The notes under the pieces were generated by a model. The model was not told the DNA's origin, searched no databases, and was given only the letters and a program-made list of their open reading frames with translations. The translations under genes and the position numbers were made by a program. A DNA stretch of 64,000 bases from Cyanophora paradoxa (Eukaryota; Glaucocystophyceae; Cyanophorales; Cyanophoraceae): positions 62,001 to 126,000 of the forward strand of contig QPMI01000520.1 of the NCBI GenBank assembly GCA_004431415.1, in the 5' to 3' direction. Of the stretch, positions 22,031 to 29,487 are shown one piece after another; the first letter of the stretch is position 1, and each line of letters begins with the position of its first letter.

Positions 22031-22167
22031 ACGTAAACAACTACAATGTGCTGCATGGAACGCGGGATGTATAATACAACAAGGTTAATATATGATACTT
22101 GATGATACTTTATGATTATTTATGACTGATATTATGTTATTTTAATGGGTTCTTACTGATAATGGTT

Positions 22168-22262
22168 AGTGTAACAGGTGTAACGGGTTCATCCCAAACT
22201 TTCCCCTAGGAGGAGGTCGGCGGCTTGGAACTTTGGGGAGAACCTGTTACACCTGTTACACT
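22168..22262. repeat. TGTAACAGG hairpin, left TIR copy 2
   Basis: Arms AGTGTAACAGGTGTAACGGG and the complement ending CTGTTACACT. The loop holds CCCCTAGGAGGAGGTCGGCG, in opposite orientation to the loop of the internal copy at 31,931. Confidence 0.88.
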
Positions 22263-22431
22263 ACACTGAATCACAATTAATTAACCTGTTACATCTTCTT
22301 TTACCACTTATTACCGTGTCGGAAATCTCGATACTTTATGTCTCTCCGTATGCGGAGATCCACCAAAGATACCTATTATCCTCTCTTCTATTAACGATGA
22401 TATATTACATGTCTTTCGCTCGTGCAAAAAA

Positions 22432-22488
22432 TGAAAGTCCCGTGAGCTACACAAATTGATTTAAGGAAGTTGCGATATAGAGGTGTAA
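22432..22488 (+). promoter_or_regulatory. Duplicated upstream element, copy 1
   Basis: A 57-bp block matching 23146-23202 at 51 of 57 positions, with an invariant core TGATTTAAGGAAGTTGCGAT. Both copies lie just upstream of a plus-strand gene, so a shared early promoter is the simplest reading. A TAAAAG follows shortly before the ATG. Confidence 0.7.
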
Positions 22489-22527
22489 GAAAGAAAATTA
22501 TTTTCTGTGTCTAATATAAAAGCAAAC

Positions 22528-23133
22528 ATGGCTTATCTGTTCAATGGTCGAATTATCTTCTCTGTTCGTGTTGGTGATCTTCCTTTTTCCATCGGTGAAA
22601 TGCTGGAAATTATAAATGCTATCCATCACAATGGAAGATTAATAGGAAATTCACCCACTTATTCTGATATGCGGGGTGTCGGTTATTTCATGGATAAACC
22701 TCATCAAATAGTCGTTAGACATGTCGATGATCGGTTTTACATTGCGAAAGCCATCGAGCCTATGGGAAATATTAAATTCCTTGTTAGACAACTCCGTTAT
22801 GAGGAAACAGAGGATGCTTATGTAGAAATTCTCGATTTCTGGCAACATGTCCGATGCACTCAATATAAGGTATCTGATGTCATGGATGTAATTGTAAGAG
22901 ATTACGGTAATCAGATGCAACCACGTTATTATTTTAAAGTAAATCGTGATCTCTCGGTTTATCATCGCAAGTTTGAAGGGCATAACTTAAAGTTAACTAC
23001 TCGTGCATCGGTTCGTAAATTCTTAAAAGCCAATGGTGCCGCATGGAGTCGTGGACATCGCATGTGGTATATTGAAGAAAAGGACAAAGTGGGTATTGTG
23101 GGTGATATATTCAGTTTGATCGATCGCAATTAA
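22528..23133 (+). CDS. Viral protein of unknown function, first gene of the element
   Basis: ATG at 22528 chosen (TAAAAGCAAAC precedes it); 201 residues. The body (IFSVRVGDLPFSIGEMLEI ... VRQLRYEETEDAYVEILDFW) matches no family I know. The C-terminus, RKFLKANGAAWSRGHRMWYI, resembles the short repeat found in giant-virus and phage proteins of the form L...GA.W......WY (DUF5710-like), a weak match. It is preceded by the duplicated promoter element shared with the next gene, so the two are probably co-regulated, perhaps early after infection. Confidence 0.75.
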   Translation: MAYLFNGRIIFSVRVGDLPFSIGEMLEIINAIHHNGRLIGNSPTYSDMRGVGYFMDKPHQIVVRHVDDRFYIAKAIEPMGNIKFLVRQLRYEETEDAYVEILDFWQHVRCTQYKVSDVMDVIVRDYGNQMQPRYYFKVNRDLSVYHRKFEGHNLKLTTRASVRKFLKANGAAWSRGHRMWYIEEKDKVGIVGDIFSLIDRN

Positions 23134-23145
23134 TCAGGCAAAAAT

Positions 23146-23202
23146 TGAAAGCCCCGTGGGCAACACAAAATGATTTAAGGAAGTTGCGATATATAGGGGT
23201 AA
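23146..23202 (+). promoter_or_regulatory. Duplicated upstream element, copy 2
   Basis: Second copy of the 57-bp block (see 22432-22488), upstream of the small gene at 23239. An AATAAAG follows it. Confidence 0.7.
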
Positions 23203-23238
23203 TAAAGAAAGAGAAAAATTTTTCCGTGACGTATTACA

Positions 23239-23517
23239 ATGACGCGCGCTGAAATGTTTAAGGAGATCTCCGATATCATGGAAGCCGCCGAATACTTCTA
23301 TAAAGAAAACGACACCCTTTACCCTTCTCTGTCTCAAATTGTAGCGATCGGTTTCTTAGCTGATAGACCCGACCGACTGTATGCAAAGAGTGATGAAAAC
23401 CACTTTTTCCACTATCAAAAGCAAACTTTAAAAAGAGGAAAGGTGGAATACAACGTTAAAGCACTGTTTAACTTTGGCGGTGAGTTCATCCCTCTTATTG
23501 AATTCAAAAACCATTAA
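23239..23517 (+). CDS. Small viral protein of unknown function
   Basis: ATG at 23239, 92 residues, predicted helical N-terminus (EMFKEISDIMEAAEYFYKEN) then a mixed region ending FGGEFIPLIEFKNH. No family recognised. It shares its upstream element with 22528-23133 and overlaps the 3' end of the convergent capsid gene by 4 bp. Confidence 0.7.
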   Translation: MTRAEMFKEISDIMEAAEYFYKENDTLYPSLSQIVAIGFLADRPDRLYAKSDENHFFHYQKQTLKRGKVEYNVKALFNFGGEFIPLIEFKNH

Positions 23518-24425
23518 TCAATACCTAACGCTAAAAACTCCAACTCAAACGAATTATCGATACCGTTCATATCAACAAGATCACCGTAATAATCGCGAAA
23601 CTCTACCGTTAACTCATTAATCACTAAATTACGATCGTTTATTTTTATGTATTCGCCATGCTCTCCGCTATGGTAGATATACTTCCCGATGTCCTGACTT
23701 AATTGTAAACGCAAAATTGCGCCTTGGTTCTGTGGTTGCGATCGTGGGACTATATTATGGTTTGCCGCAAATGTGGCAATTTCTTTAATGTGCATATAAA
23801 TGTATTGTTCAGCGTTCATATCTGCCATCTTGTCACTTAATGCTCTAAACTGTAACTCTGTTACATCCATATTATCTGCCTCGAAGGTAATGCCCCACTG
23901 TGGGTGATCCGGCGTAATTGGTATTCCTGCATAAACAAGATGGTTTTCCGGTGCATACATCGACCTTTGTAACAAGTGAGTTTTAACAGTGCTGCCTAAC
24001 CATTCTATTGAACTTAAACCAAATAGTTTAGCTATCCTGGCGTTAGAGGCAATCACCTCAAAGAGATAATTACTATAAAACTCCAATTTGTAGGTGGTCG
24101 GGTTGTAGTATATTTTGAACTTATAACCATCACCGAGATTGAAATTCAAACCATAATTATATGGGTGAGTAACACTAAAATGCCCTTGATTAATGTAGCC
24201 ACTCGGTAGTGGGTTAATCTGTTTTACAACGTCACCATTAGCGGTGTCATATCTTACAAGTAAAAAATCGGTTCCTATTGAATTATATATACTGTTCGGA
24301 ATCTCAGCATACAAAACGCGACATTGCCGCGGTTTGGTTATTGGTCTTGTGAGTGCAACCCTATAAGAGTTTTCTTTTTGTCCTTGTTGTCGATCTCTAC
24401 TATCGACATTGATAAGACGAATCAT
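23514..24425 (-). CDS. Penton-like minor capsid protein, copy 1
   Basis: Start taken at ATG 24423-24425 (MIRLINVDSRDR). The frame is open to 24485 but that would overlap the divergent gene. The 303-residue product begins with DSRDR...NSYRVALTRPITKPRQ, then YAEIPNSIYNS. This N-terminal pattern (short arm, F/Y-x-V-x-L, then an IP-x-S-x-Y strand) is typical of single-jelly-roll vertex proteins of polinton-like viruses and relatives. It has the same pattern as the divergent gene at 24455, so the two are probably paralogous vertex or minor capsid components. The family call is by pattern only. The two start codons are 29 bp apart. Confidence 0.65.
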   Translation of the reverse strand: MIRLINVDSRDRQQGQKENSYRVALTRPITKPRQCRVLYAEIPNSIYNSIGTDFLLVRYDTANGDVVKQINPLPSGYINQGHFSVTHPYNYGLNFNLGDGYKFKIYYNPTTYKLEFYSNYLFEVIASNARIAKLFGLSSIEWLGSTVKTHLLQRSMYAPENHLVYAGIPITPDHPQWGITFEADNMDVTELQFRALSDKMADMNAEQYIYMHIKEIATFAANHNIVPRSQPQNQGAILRLQLSQDIGKYIYHSGEHGEYIKINDRNLVINELTVEFRDYYGDLVDMNGIDNSFELEFLALGID

Positions 24426-24454
24426 TTTATTATATGAATATAGATTAAAGAAAC
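24426..24454. promoter_or_regulatory. 29-bp divergent promoter of the two penton-like genes
   Basis: AT-rich (TTTATTATATGAATATAGAT, then TAAAGAAAC). TATA-like sequence is readable on both strands and TAAAG precedes the plus-strand ATG. This is an extremely compact bidirectional region. Confidence 0.45.
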
Positions 24455-25465
24455 ATGCCGGTCGAATATGTCGAAGTTTCATCATTTAGACAGGCTCCTA
24501 ATCTCGATGCGCCGACGTCTAAGTTTATCGCTGAATTACCAAAGATGTATGAGAATGTAAGAGCTGTCCGACTTGTTTCGGCGGAATTCTATAACTCCAT
24601 TCCTCTTATCAGCGGTGAAAGTGTCCCCGGAGATGTCACAGTTAATGATTCTTTCACCATTAATTTTAGTATCGCTAATTCAGCGATCAACTCTACCAAT
24701 GCTCCCGCTCCCGGTTTTGATGTTTGGCGCTCGATTCGTCCCGGTCAAGGTGGCGGAAGCTTAGTAATTAATACGCATCAGGAATTAGTAAACCGTATTA
24801 ATACTCGGTTTGCTGGTTTAACACCTGATCCTCAAATAAGGTGTAAATGGGATACCGTAGATAAACGCGTAATATTCTATGCTCCACATGAATTTTACAT
24901 AGCATTCACAACTGCTAAGGATCCTTCTAGTTCGATGGCTGAAAAATCAAACCGACACGGTCGTATGCTTGGTCTCGATGCCGGAAGAGCCGGTAACCGA
25001 TTTATCAAATCTAACATTTACTCAACTGAATATGATCCTATCTTTACAGGTGCTAATGTTCATGGTATCATCTCTACATTCCCTACTGAGAGTTGCAAAG
25101 ATAATGTATTATTCGTAAGAGTAAAAGAACTGGGTGACCTCGTTCAATGTGCCGATGGTCTCCTATCTGGATACTTCCATAAACTCGTGGTGCAAGATAA
25201 AGACTTTGCGGAACACGTTGTTTATAACTCAACAGAAGCAAACCCATTATATAAGTATTACGGGAAACCATTCGCAATCTCTCAAATGTCCGTAGAAATT
25301 GTGAATGCTCAAAACGAATTAATCGATTTCGAAGGGCAACCTGTCCATTTAACTTTCGAGATCCGATATGGTGAAGAACCCGCCGGTGATCCTATTTATG
25401 AGTATTTCAAAATGAGAATGAGAGAAACCCACCCAAATTATCCGGTGATTTGCAATTTTGGATAA
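24455..25465 (+). CDS. Penton-like minor capsid protein, copy 2
   Basis: ATG at 24455, 336 residues. The N-terminus reads EVSSFRQAPNLDAPTSKFIA, then ENVRAVRLVSAEFYNSIPL, the same arm-then-strand layout as the divergent copy 1. A long beta-rich body follows, ending IRYGEEPAGDPIYEYF. It lies immediately upstream of the major capsid gene, the usual place of the minor capsid gene in these viruses. It probably forms the five-fold vertex base or an equivalent minor capsid. Which of the two copies is the true penton cannot be told from sequence. Confidence 0.7.
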   Translation: MPVEYVEVSSFRQAPNLDAPTSKFIAELPKMYENVRAVRLVSAEFYNSIPLISGESVPGDVTVNDSFTINFSIANSAINSTNAPAPGFDVWRSIRPGQGGGSLVINTHQELVNRINTRFAGLTPDPQIRCKWDTVDKRVIFYAPHEFYIAFTTAKDPSSSMAEKSNRHGRMLGLDAGRAGNRFIKSNIYSTEYDPIFTGANVHGIISTFPTESCKDNVLFVRVKELGDLVQCADGLLSGYFHKLVVQDKDFAEHVVYNSTEANPLYKYYGKPFAISQMSVEIVNAQNELIDFEGQPVHLTFEIRYGEEPAGDPIYEYFKMRMRETHPNYPVICNFG

Positions 25466-25516
25466 TTAAGGATCATTCACAGAATTTTTATATTTTATTA
25501 TTGTAAAAGAGAAAAC

Positions 25517-26917
25517 ATGGACGTCACAACAACCCTCCAACGTCTTTCCCTCAAAGAGGCGCTAACCACCCCCGAAGAGGCGAAGGCGTTCTTCCTCGAT
25601 AACTCGCTTATGCTTGGTCTGGAATCGAAGACGAAACCCGTTCTCGTTACTGTTAGCCCATCGACAACCTTCCCTAACAACGCTGCGCAACGCGTAAGTT
25701 TCAAACTTCCACGTTACAACTTTATCGGTAAGCTGGAACTCGCTTTCGATCTTAGCGAAATAGTGGGTTTCATCGGTGATACCGATTTGGTTCGTAATGG
25801 TTATGTCCGCCCCGTCGGCGCTCTCGTAGAGCGTCTCGAAATCTCGTATGGCTCTTACCTTTTCACTGTGCCTTCTGATTTCCTTGCTCATTTCCCGCTG
25901 GTTTACTATTCGGAGGATCAGCTAGCGAAAAAGAAACGTTCGGCTGGTTTCCTGCACGGCATCCCACAACACGGAACTAACCGACTTGGTGGATCATTCT
26001 TTGTGGAAATCCCGGTGCCGTGGTTAAATAGTTACCTACCCCTTGGCGCGCTCTCAGGGGAAATGGTAGTTACCGCATGGTTCCGTGACCCCGCTAAGGG
26101 TGGATTCATTGAGACTTCTTATGGTGGTCGCGCTCTTCCGGTTGTAGGTGGAACCGCTGCCGATCAAACCGCTAATGACGGTCTCGGAAACGCTGCAAAT
26201 GTAACCCTTGCTAATGTCGGTCAAAACATCACAACTGGAACCATTACCGGTCTGTCCATTCCATCATCTGCACCTGTGGATACTATTATGATCACCAACC
26301 CACGCCTTTACATGCATGCCGTCAATGTTTCCGATGAGCTGTTTGCTACGGTCATTGAAAAGGTTAAGACTACTGGTATTGCGATTCCTGCTATCGACAT
26401 CGGCTACGTCGATGCTTTCGATGTTGCCGCCAACGGCAACAACCAACCCAACCGTATTAACATTAGCCAAATGTCGGGGCTTGCTTTCGCTCTTCTATTC
26501 TCGGTTCGTGACTACCTTAAAACCGGTCAGGATAACAGCGGCTCCCACAGTGTCCTTAAAACATATGCGGACTCGAAGGATATCACATACACGGTGGAGA
26601 TTAACGGACAGCGTCTTTATTCCACGGAGCCTATCCCACTCCTCAAAGGTGCGGAACTCATCGCCGATGCATTCAAGTGTTCTAACATGGACAAGGAAGC
26701 TAACCGCTATGTCCTGTCCGGTCTTCCGTTCTGTCTGGACGGAGAGAAGGCGATTCGTAACATCGCCCAAAGTGGTTATGTCGATCTAACTAACTCCTCA
26801 TCAAGTTTCCTAACCCTCTACGTCCCACAAAACATGCGCCTTACTGTTAACGTGCGCGCTCTCATGCACACGATGCTCATAGCGGACCGCGACGGTCTCC
26901 GGCGAGTCAATCTCTAA
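25517..26917 (+). CDS. MCP: Major capsid protein, double jelly-roll type
   Basis: ATG at 25517, 466 residues. Segments such as VSFKLPRYNFIGKLELAFDL and GGSFFVEIPVPWLNSYLPLG, and a late LYSTEPIPLLKGAEL segment, alternate short beta strands as in double-jelly-roll capsids. Size and position between the minor capsid gene and the packaging ATPase fit the morphogenetic module of Polintons and polinton-like viruses. The product would build trimeric hexons of an icosahedral shell. Codon third positions are visibly more C-rich than in neighbouring viral genes, consistent with high expression. Recognition rests on context and overall pattern; a structure prediction would settle it. Confidence 0.85.
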   Translation: MDVTTTLQRLSLKEALTTPEEAKAFFLDNSLMLGLESKTKPVLVTVSPSTTFPNNAAQRVSFKLPRYNFIGKLELAFDLSEIVGFIGDTDLVRNGYVRPVGALVERLEISYGSYLFTVPSDFLAHFPLVYYSEDQLAKKKRSAGFLHGIPQHGTNRLGGSFFVEIPVPWLNSYLPLGALSGEMVVTAWFRDPAKGGFIETSYGGRALPVVGGTAADQTANDGLGNAANVTLANVGQNITTGTITGLSIPSSAPVDTIMITNPRLYMHAVNVSDELFATVIEKVKTTGIAIPAIDIGYVDAFDVAANGNNQPNRINISQMSGLAFALLFSVRDYLKTGQDNSGSHSVLKTYADSKDITYTVEINGQRLYSTEPIPLLKGAELIADAFKCSNMDKEANRYVLSGLPFCLDGEKAIRNIAQSGYVDLTNSSSSFLTLYVPQNMRLTVNVRALMHTMLIADRDGLRRVNL

Positions 26918-27001
26918 TAAGCACTGTATGTGTGTTTGTTACCATTATTTAGTCATATTTCGTTATTTTTATCTATCTTTATTAAGAAGATCTACAACAC
27001 C

Positions 27002-27784
27002 ATGGCGGATTTAGAAGAGTTTAATGCCGCTGAAATGATTGAACCACCGTTTCGATTATTGATACTCGGAAAATCCGGCTGCGGAAAAAGTGAGGCGGTA
27101 AAATATTATTTGAAACAACTACACGATGCGAAAAAGATAGATACAACGCTAATTATTTCTGCTACTAGTTTCACGCATTACTGGGATTCGGCGGCTACCG
27201 TTCAATTGGGCGCCTGGGATTCACAATACATCCATAAGATTATTAAAGATCGTGAAGAGAAGAGGGAAAGAGGAGAAAAACTTAACCATATGCTGATTAT
27301 TTTAGAAGACATGATAGAAAACGACCAATTAGACTTAACACGAGACAAAACAGTGGGGATGCTGTTTATTAGGTCAAGACATGTGAACTGCTCCCTGATT
27401 TGCATATCGCAAAAACTGCGCAAGGTTGCAAGTGTGATTCGCTGTAATTGCGATATCGTTATTATGGTTTGTGCAAGTAATCAGAAAGAATTAGAAGCTT
27501 TCGCCGAAGAGTATTCTACGTTTCCCCGTAAAGAAGACTTCTATAAGATGTTCGAAGAATACGTGCATTCTTACCAATTCATCGTTTATACATCATTCAA
27601 ATATAACGTAGGATATTATGTAGATAAAGCCGAATTGGTCGGTGAATTTGACTTTCCGCGGTTCCATCGCAAACCTAAAAAGAAAGAAGACGAATTAAAA
27701 CCACCTGAGCAAGAGGAAGCGCCAAAAGAGATTAAAAGCGCTGTTCATTCGAATAAATTGATGCGATATAAGAGAGGACTTTAA
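27002..27784 (+). CDS. Genome-packaging ATPase, A32/FtsK-HerA type
   Basis: ATG at 27002, 260 residues. Walker A is GKSGCGKS (residues 23-30) and Walker B is LIILED (98-103). A following segment (LFIRSRHVNCSLICISQKLR) is the conserved sensor region of viral A32-like ATPases. The C-terminal tail is Lys/Glu-rich. This enzyme drives DNA into preformed capsids and is a hallmark of Polintons, virophages and nucleocytoplasmic large DNA viruses. It follows the major capsid gene directly on the same strand. Confidence 0.92.
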   Translation: MADLEEFNAAEMIEPPFRLLILGKSGCGKSEAVKYYLKQLHDAKKIDTTLIISATSFTHYWDSAATVQLGAWDSQYIHKIIKDREEKRERGEKLNHMLIILEDMIENDQLDLTRDKTVGMLFIRSRHVNCSLICISQKLRKVASVIRCNCDIVIMVCASNQKELEAFAEEYSTFPRKEDFYKMFEEYVHSYQFIVYTSFKYNVGYYVDKAELVGEFDFPRFHRKPKKKEDELKPPEQEEAPKEIKSAVHSNKLMRYKRGL

Positions 27785-27812
27785 AAATATCTTCCATATA
27801 ATTAAAGATACA

Positions 27813-28544
27813 ATGCCGCCAAAAAGTAAAGTAGGTGTCCCCGCTGGGGCTATTTCATATTCCGGTGGTGAAAGTTACGGATCTCTCAATACTACACCTA
27901 TGAAATTCGACGGAGTCAATCAAGTGAAACCATCGCAACCCGAAGAAGATCCTTTAAATGCTGCTTATGAAGAATCGCCGGCGGACAAAGCACCGCAAGC
28001 ATCAACAAGTGAAACACTCAATGTATCACCGGATGCATCGAAGATGAAGGCGGTCGGTGAGGGTGCGCGTCGTATTATCGGTGCCGCCGATGATCGCGGT
28101 CTTGGTCTACAAGATCTTGCACTTGCCCGCAAAGGTCAAGGTGTTTCGAAAGAATCGGACAAGGTTATACAATCGATGGCGGGAGAAGTAACTTATAAAG
28201 TTGCTCCAACTCAAAACGTCCACCGAATGCCGAAGGCTGAATGGGACACAATGACCGCTAAACTACGCGATCTCGAAGCTAAGTCAAGCGCTCTTGAACA
28301 GTATGTAATGGAAAAGAAAGAACGCGCTAAAATGAAGGAGATGTTACGTAAAGAGGTTTTCCGAATGGGAATTACGGGACTTCCTGATACTCAATTTATT
28401 CGGAAGAAAGAGACACAAATAGATGAGCAAGCGGTGGATGAAATGAATACCAAAAAGAAGGGAACCATAGAACCTGGCGCTACCAAAGCGGAAGTAGAGA
28501 AAGCCGTAGCACCAACAGTTTACAAGCGGAGAGTTTGGCTTTAA
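27813..28544 (+). CDS. Viral structural or scaffold-like protein, unknown
   Basis: ATG at 27813, preceded by ATTAAAGATACA; 243 residues. The N-terminal half is low-complexity (Ser/Pro/Ala/Gln) and probably disordered. The centre is helical with a likely coiled coil (DTMTAKLRDLEAKSSALEQY), followed by a Lys-rich stretch (EKKERAKMKEMLRKEVFRMG). It ends YKRRVWL. No family recognised. Position 28 bp after the packaging ATPase and composition suggest a virion assembly or core protein; that is inference. Confidence 0.75.
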   Translation: MPPKSKVGVPAGAISYSGGESYGSLNTTPMKFDGVNQVKPSQPEEDPLNAAYEESPADKAPQASTSETLNVSPDASKMKAVGEGARRIIGAADDRGLGLQDLALARKGQGVSKESDKVIQSMAGEVTYKVAPTQNVHRMPKAEWDTMTAKLRDLEAKSSALEQYVMEKKERAKMKEMLRKEVFRMGITGLPDTQFIRKKETQIDEQAVDEMNTKKKGTIEPGATKAEVEKAVAPTVYKRRVWL

Positions 28545-28571
28545 ATATATCTGATTAATAAAGGATTCTCG

Positions 28572-28820
28572 ATGGACTTTCTCCAAAAGATCATAGAGAT
28601 GTTTAACCTGCACATTGTAAGCAATTGTCACAGCGGGTGCTGTGACACAACCGTAGAACTTGGTTTTTCAGATACCGAAGATAATGTAACGGAAGGTAGA
28701 GAGTCCCGGAGACATTCGGTAGACTCCACACATTCAGAACCCGCTACAAATGGTCGCCGGTTTTCTGTCGATCAAAGCGATGATTTACGAAGGCAAGCGT
28801 TTGATCATCGCGGTAATTAA
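28572..28820 (+). CDS. Small viral protein, His/Ser-rich
   Basis: ATG at 28572, preceded by AATAAAGGATTCTCG; 82 residues. It has a short hydrophobic N-terminus (MDFLQKIIEMFNLHIV), a Cys pair (SGCC), then a polar tail with two similar RRHSVDSTH / RRFSVDQSD units. These RRxS sites look like possible phosphorylation motifs. No family recognised. Confidence 0.6.
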   Translation: MDFLQKIIEMFNLHIVSNCHSGCCDTTVELGFSDTEDNVTEGRESRRHSVDSTHSEPATNGRRFSVDQSDDLRRQAFDHRGN

Positions 28821-28844
28821 AATATTTGTAATAAGTATCGGAAA

Positions 28845-28970
28845 ATGCTCGAAGAAGTCTATAATATTATTTTAGCGAAACGTCAGATTTACGCCGTTGC
28901 ATCTGCGATAGAAAAACGTAGACAAGAGCTTGTCCGGTCGCCAAAAAATGACAACCCTAAAAGTATTTAA
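28845..28970 (+). CDS. Very small viral ORF (41 aa)
   Basis: ATG at 28845 to TAA at 28970, sequence beginning MLEEVYNIILAKRQIYAVAS, a basic amphipathic helix. It overlaps the next gene's first possible start (28948). Support comes only from start context and gene packing. Confidence 0.35.
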   Translation: MLEEVYNIILAKRQIYAVASAIEKRRQELVRSPKNDNPKSI

Positions 28971-29298
28971 AGAAACAGCGATATTACAAACTGATAAAAT
29001 ATTTTCTGTGCTGAAAGTAAGAATGGCTGCTATCGCCGATGATGTTAGTGTAATTGAATTCGAATTTGAAAGTGACAGCGATGAAATTGTTAACTCACCA
29101 CCAAAGGTTAAACTTAATCCTAAGAGTGCGGATGGGTTAAATTATCGGATCCGTGAAGTGCTGAAAATGCGAAAGAGGTATGAGGAAGACCCCGAATACC
29201 GCGAATTCAAAAAAAAGCAAGCTTTGGAGAACTATTACCGTCGGAAAGAATTGGAAGGTATCCATAGTGCAAAGCGTGGACGTCCTCGCAAATACTGA
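28948..29298 (+). CDS. Small AT-hook-like DNA-binding protein
   Basis: ATG at 28948 gives 116 residues; an internal ATG at 29023 would give 91 and avoids the overlap with the upstream small ORF. The centre is acidic (VIEFEFESDSDEIV), then helical and basic (REVLKMRKRYEEDPEYREF). It ends SAKRGRPRKY, a canonical RGRP AT-hook core for minor-groove binding of AT-rich DNA. It may bind the AT-rich viral genome or TIRs. No larger family recognised. Confidence 0.65.
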   Translation: MTTLKVFKETAILQTDKIFSVLKVRMAAIADDVSVIEFEFESDSDEIVNSPPKVKLNPKSADGLNYRIREVLKMRKRYEEDPEYREFKKKQALENYYRRKELEGIHSAKRGRPRKY

Positions 29299-29487
29299 AA
29301 TGCCGCTATTGCCGCTGAAACATCATTACTTATTTTTCGGGCGGCTTACCGATGACAATCGGTAATCGCGTTACAGAATCCGGTTTTTTAGCATCGAGAA
29401 AAAAAGTGTAGGGCATTTAAAGACAAGGCGCCAAAAAATGATCAACAAGAAAAATTTTTATCTTTCGTTAAAGTAGAACGCGCAACG
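29299..29487. other. Intergenic gap before the primase-helicase
   Basis: Contains a short inverted repeat (CTTACCGATGACAATCGGTAA near 29344-29364) that could be a terminator. A TAAAG (GTTAAAGTAGAACGCG) lies about 20 bp upstream of the next start. Confidence 0.4.

Larger units (their letters stand above)
21331..22421. repeat. Left terminal inverted repeat, 1,091 bp
   Basis: Reverse complement of 48752-49842 without indels that I could find; at least one substitution is visible (CTATATGTAAC here, CTATGTGTAAC in the complement of the right copy, near 21938). It contains two direct units (about 21,820-22,030 and 22,029-22,262). Each has a block around ACGTAAACAACTACAATGTG followed by a TGTAACAGG hairpin. 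Confidence 0.97.

Noticed and set aside
21894-22088. 64-codon frame beginning MIIDISYVIIMVFS, present in both TIRs and the duplicated fragment
   Set aside because: It runs through the hairpin repeat and its flanks; composition follows the AT-rich repeat and no start context supports it.
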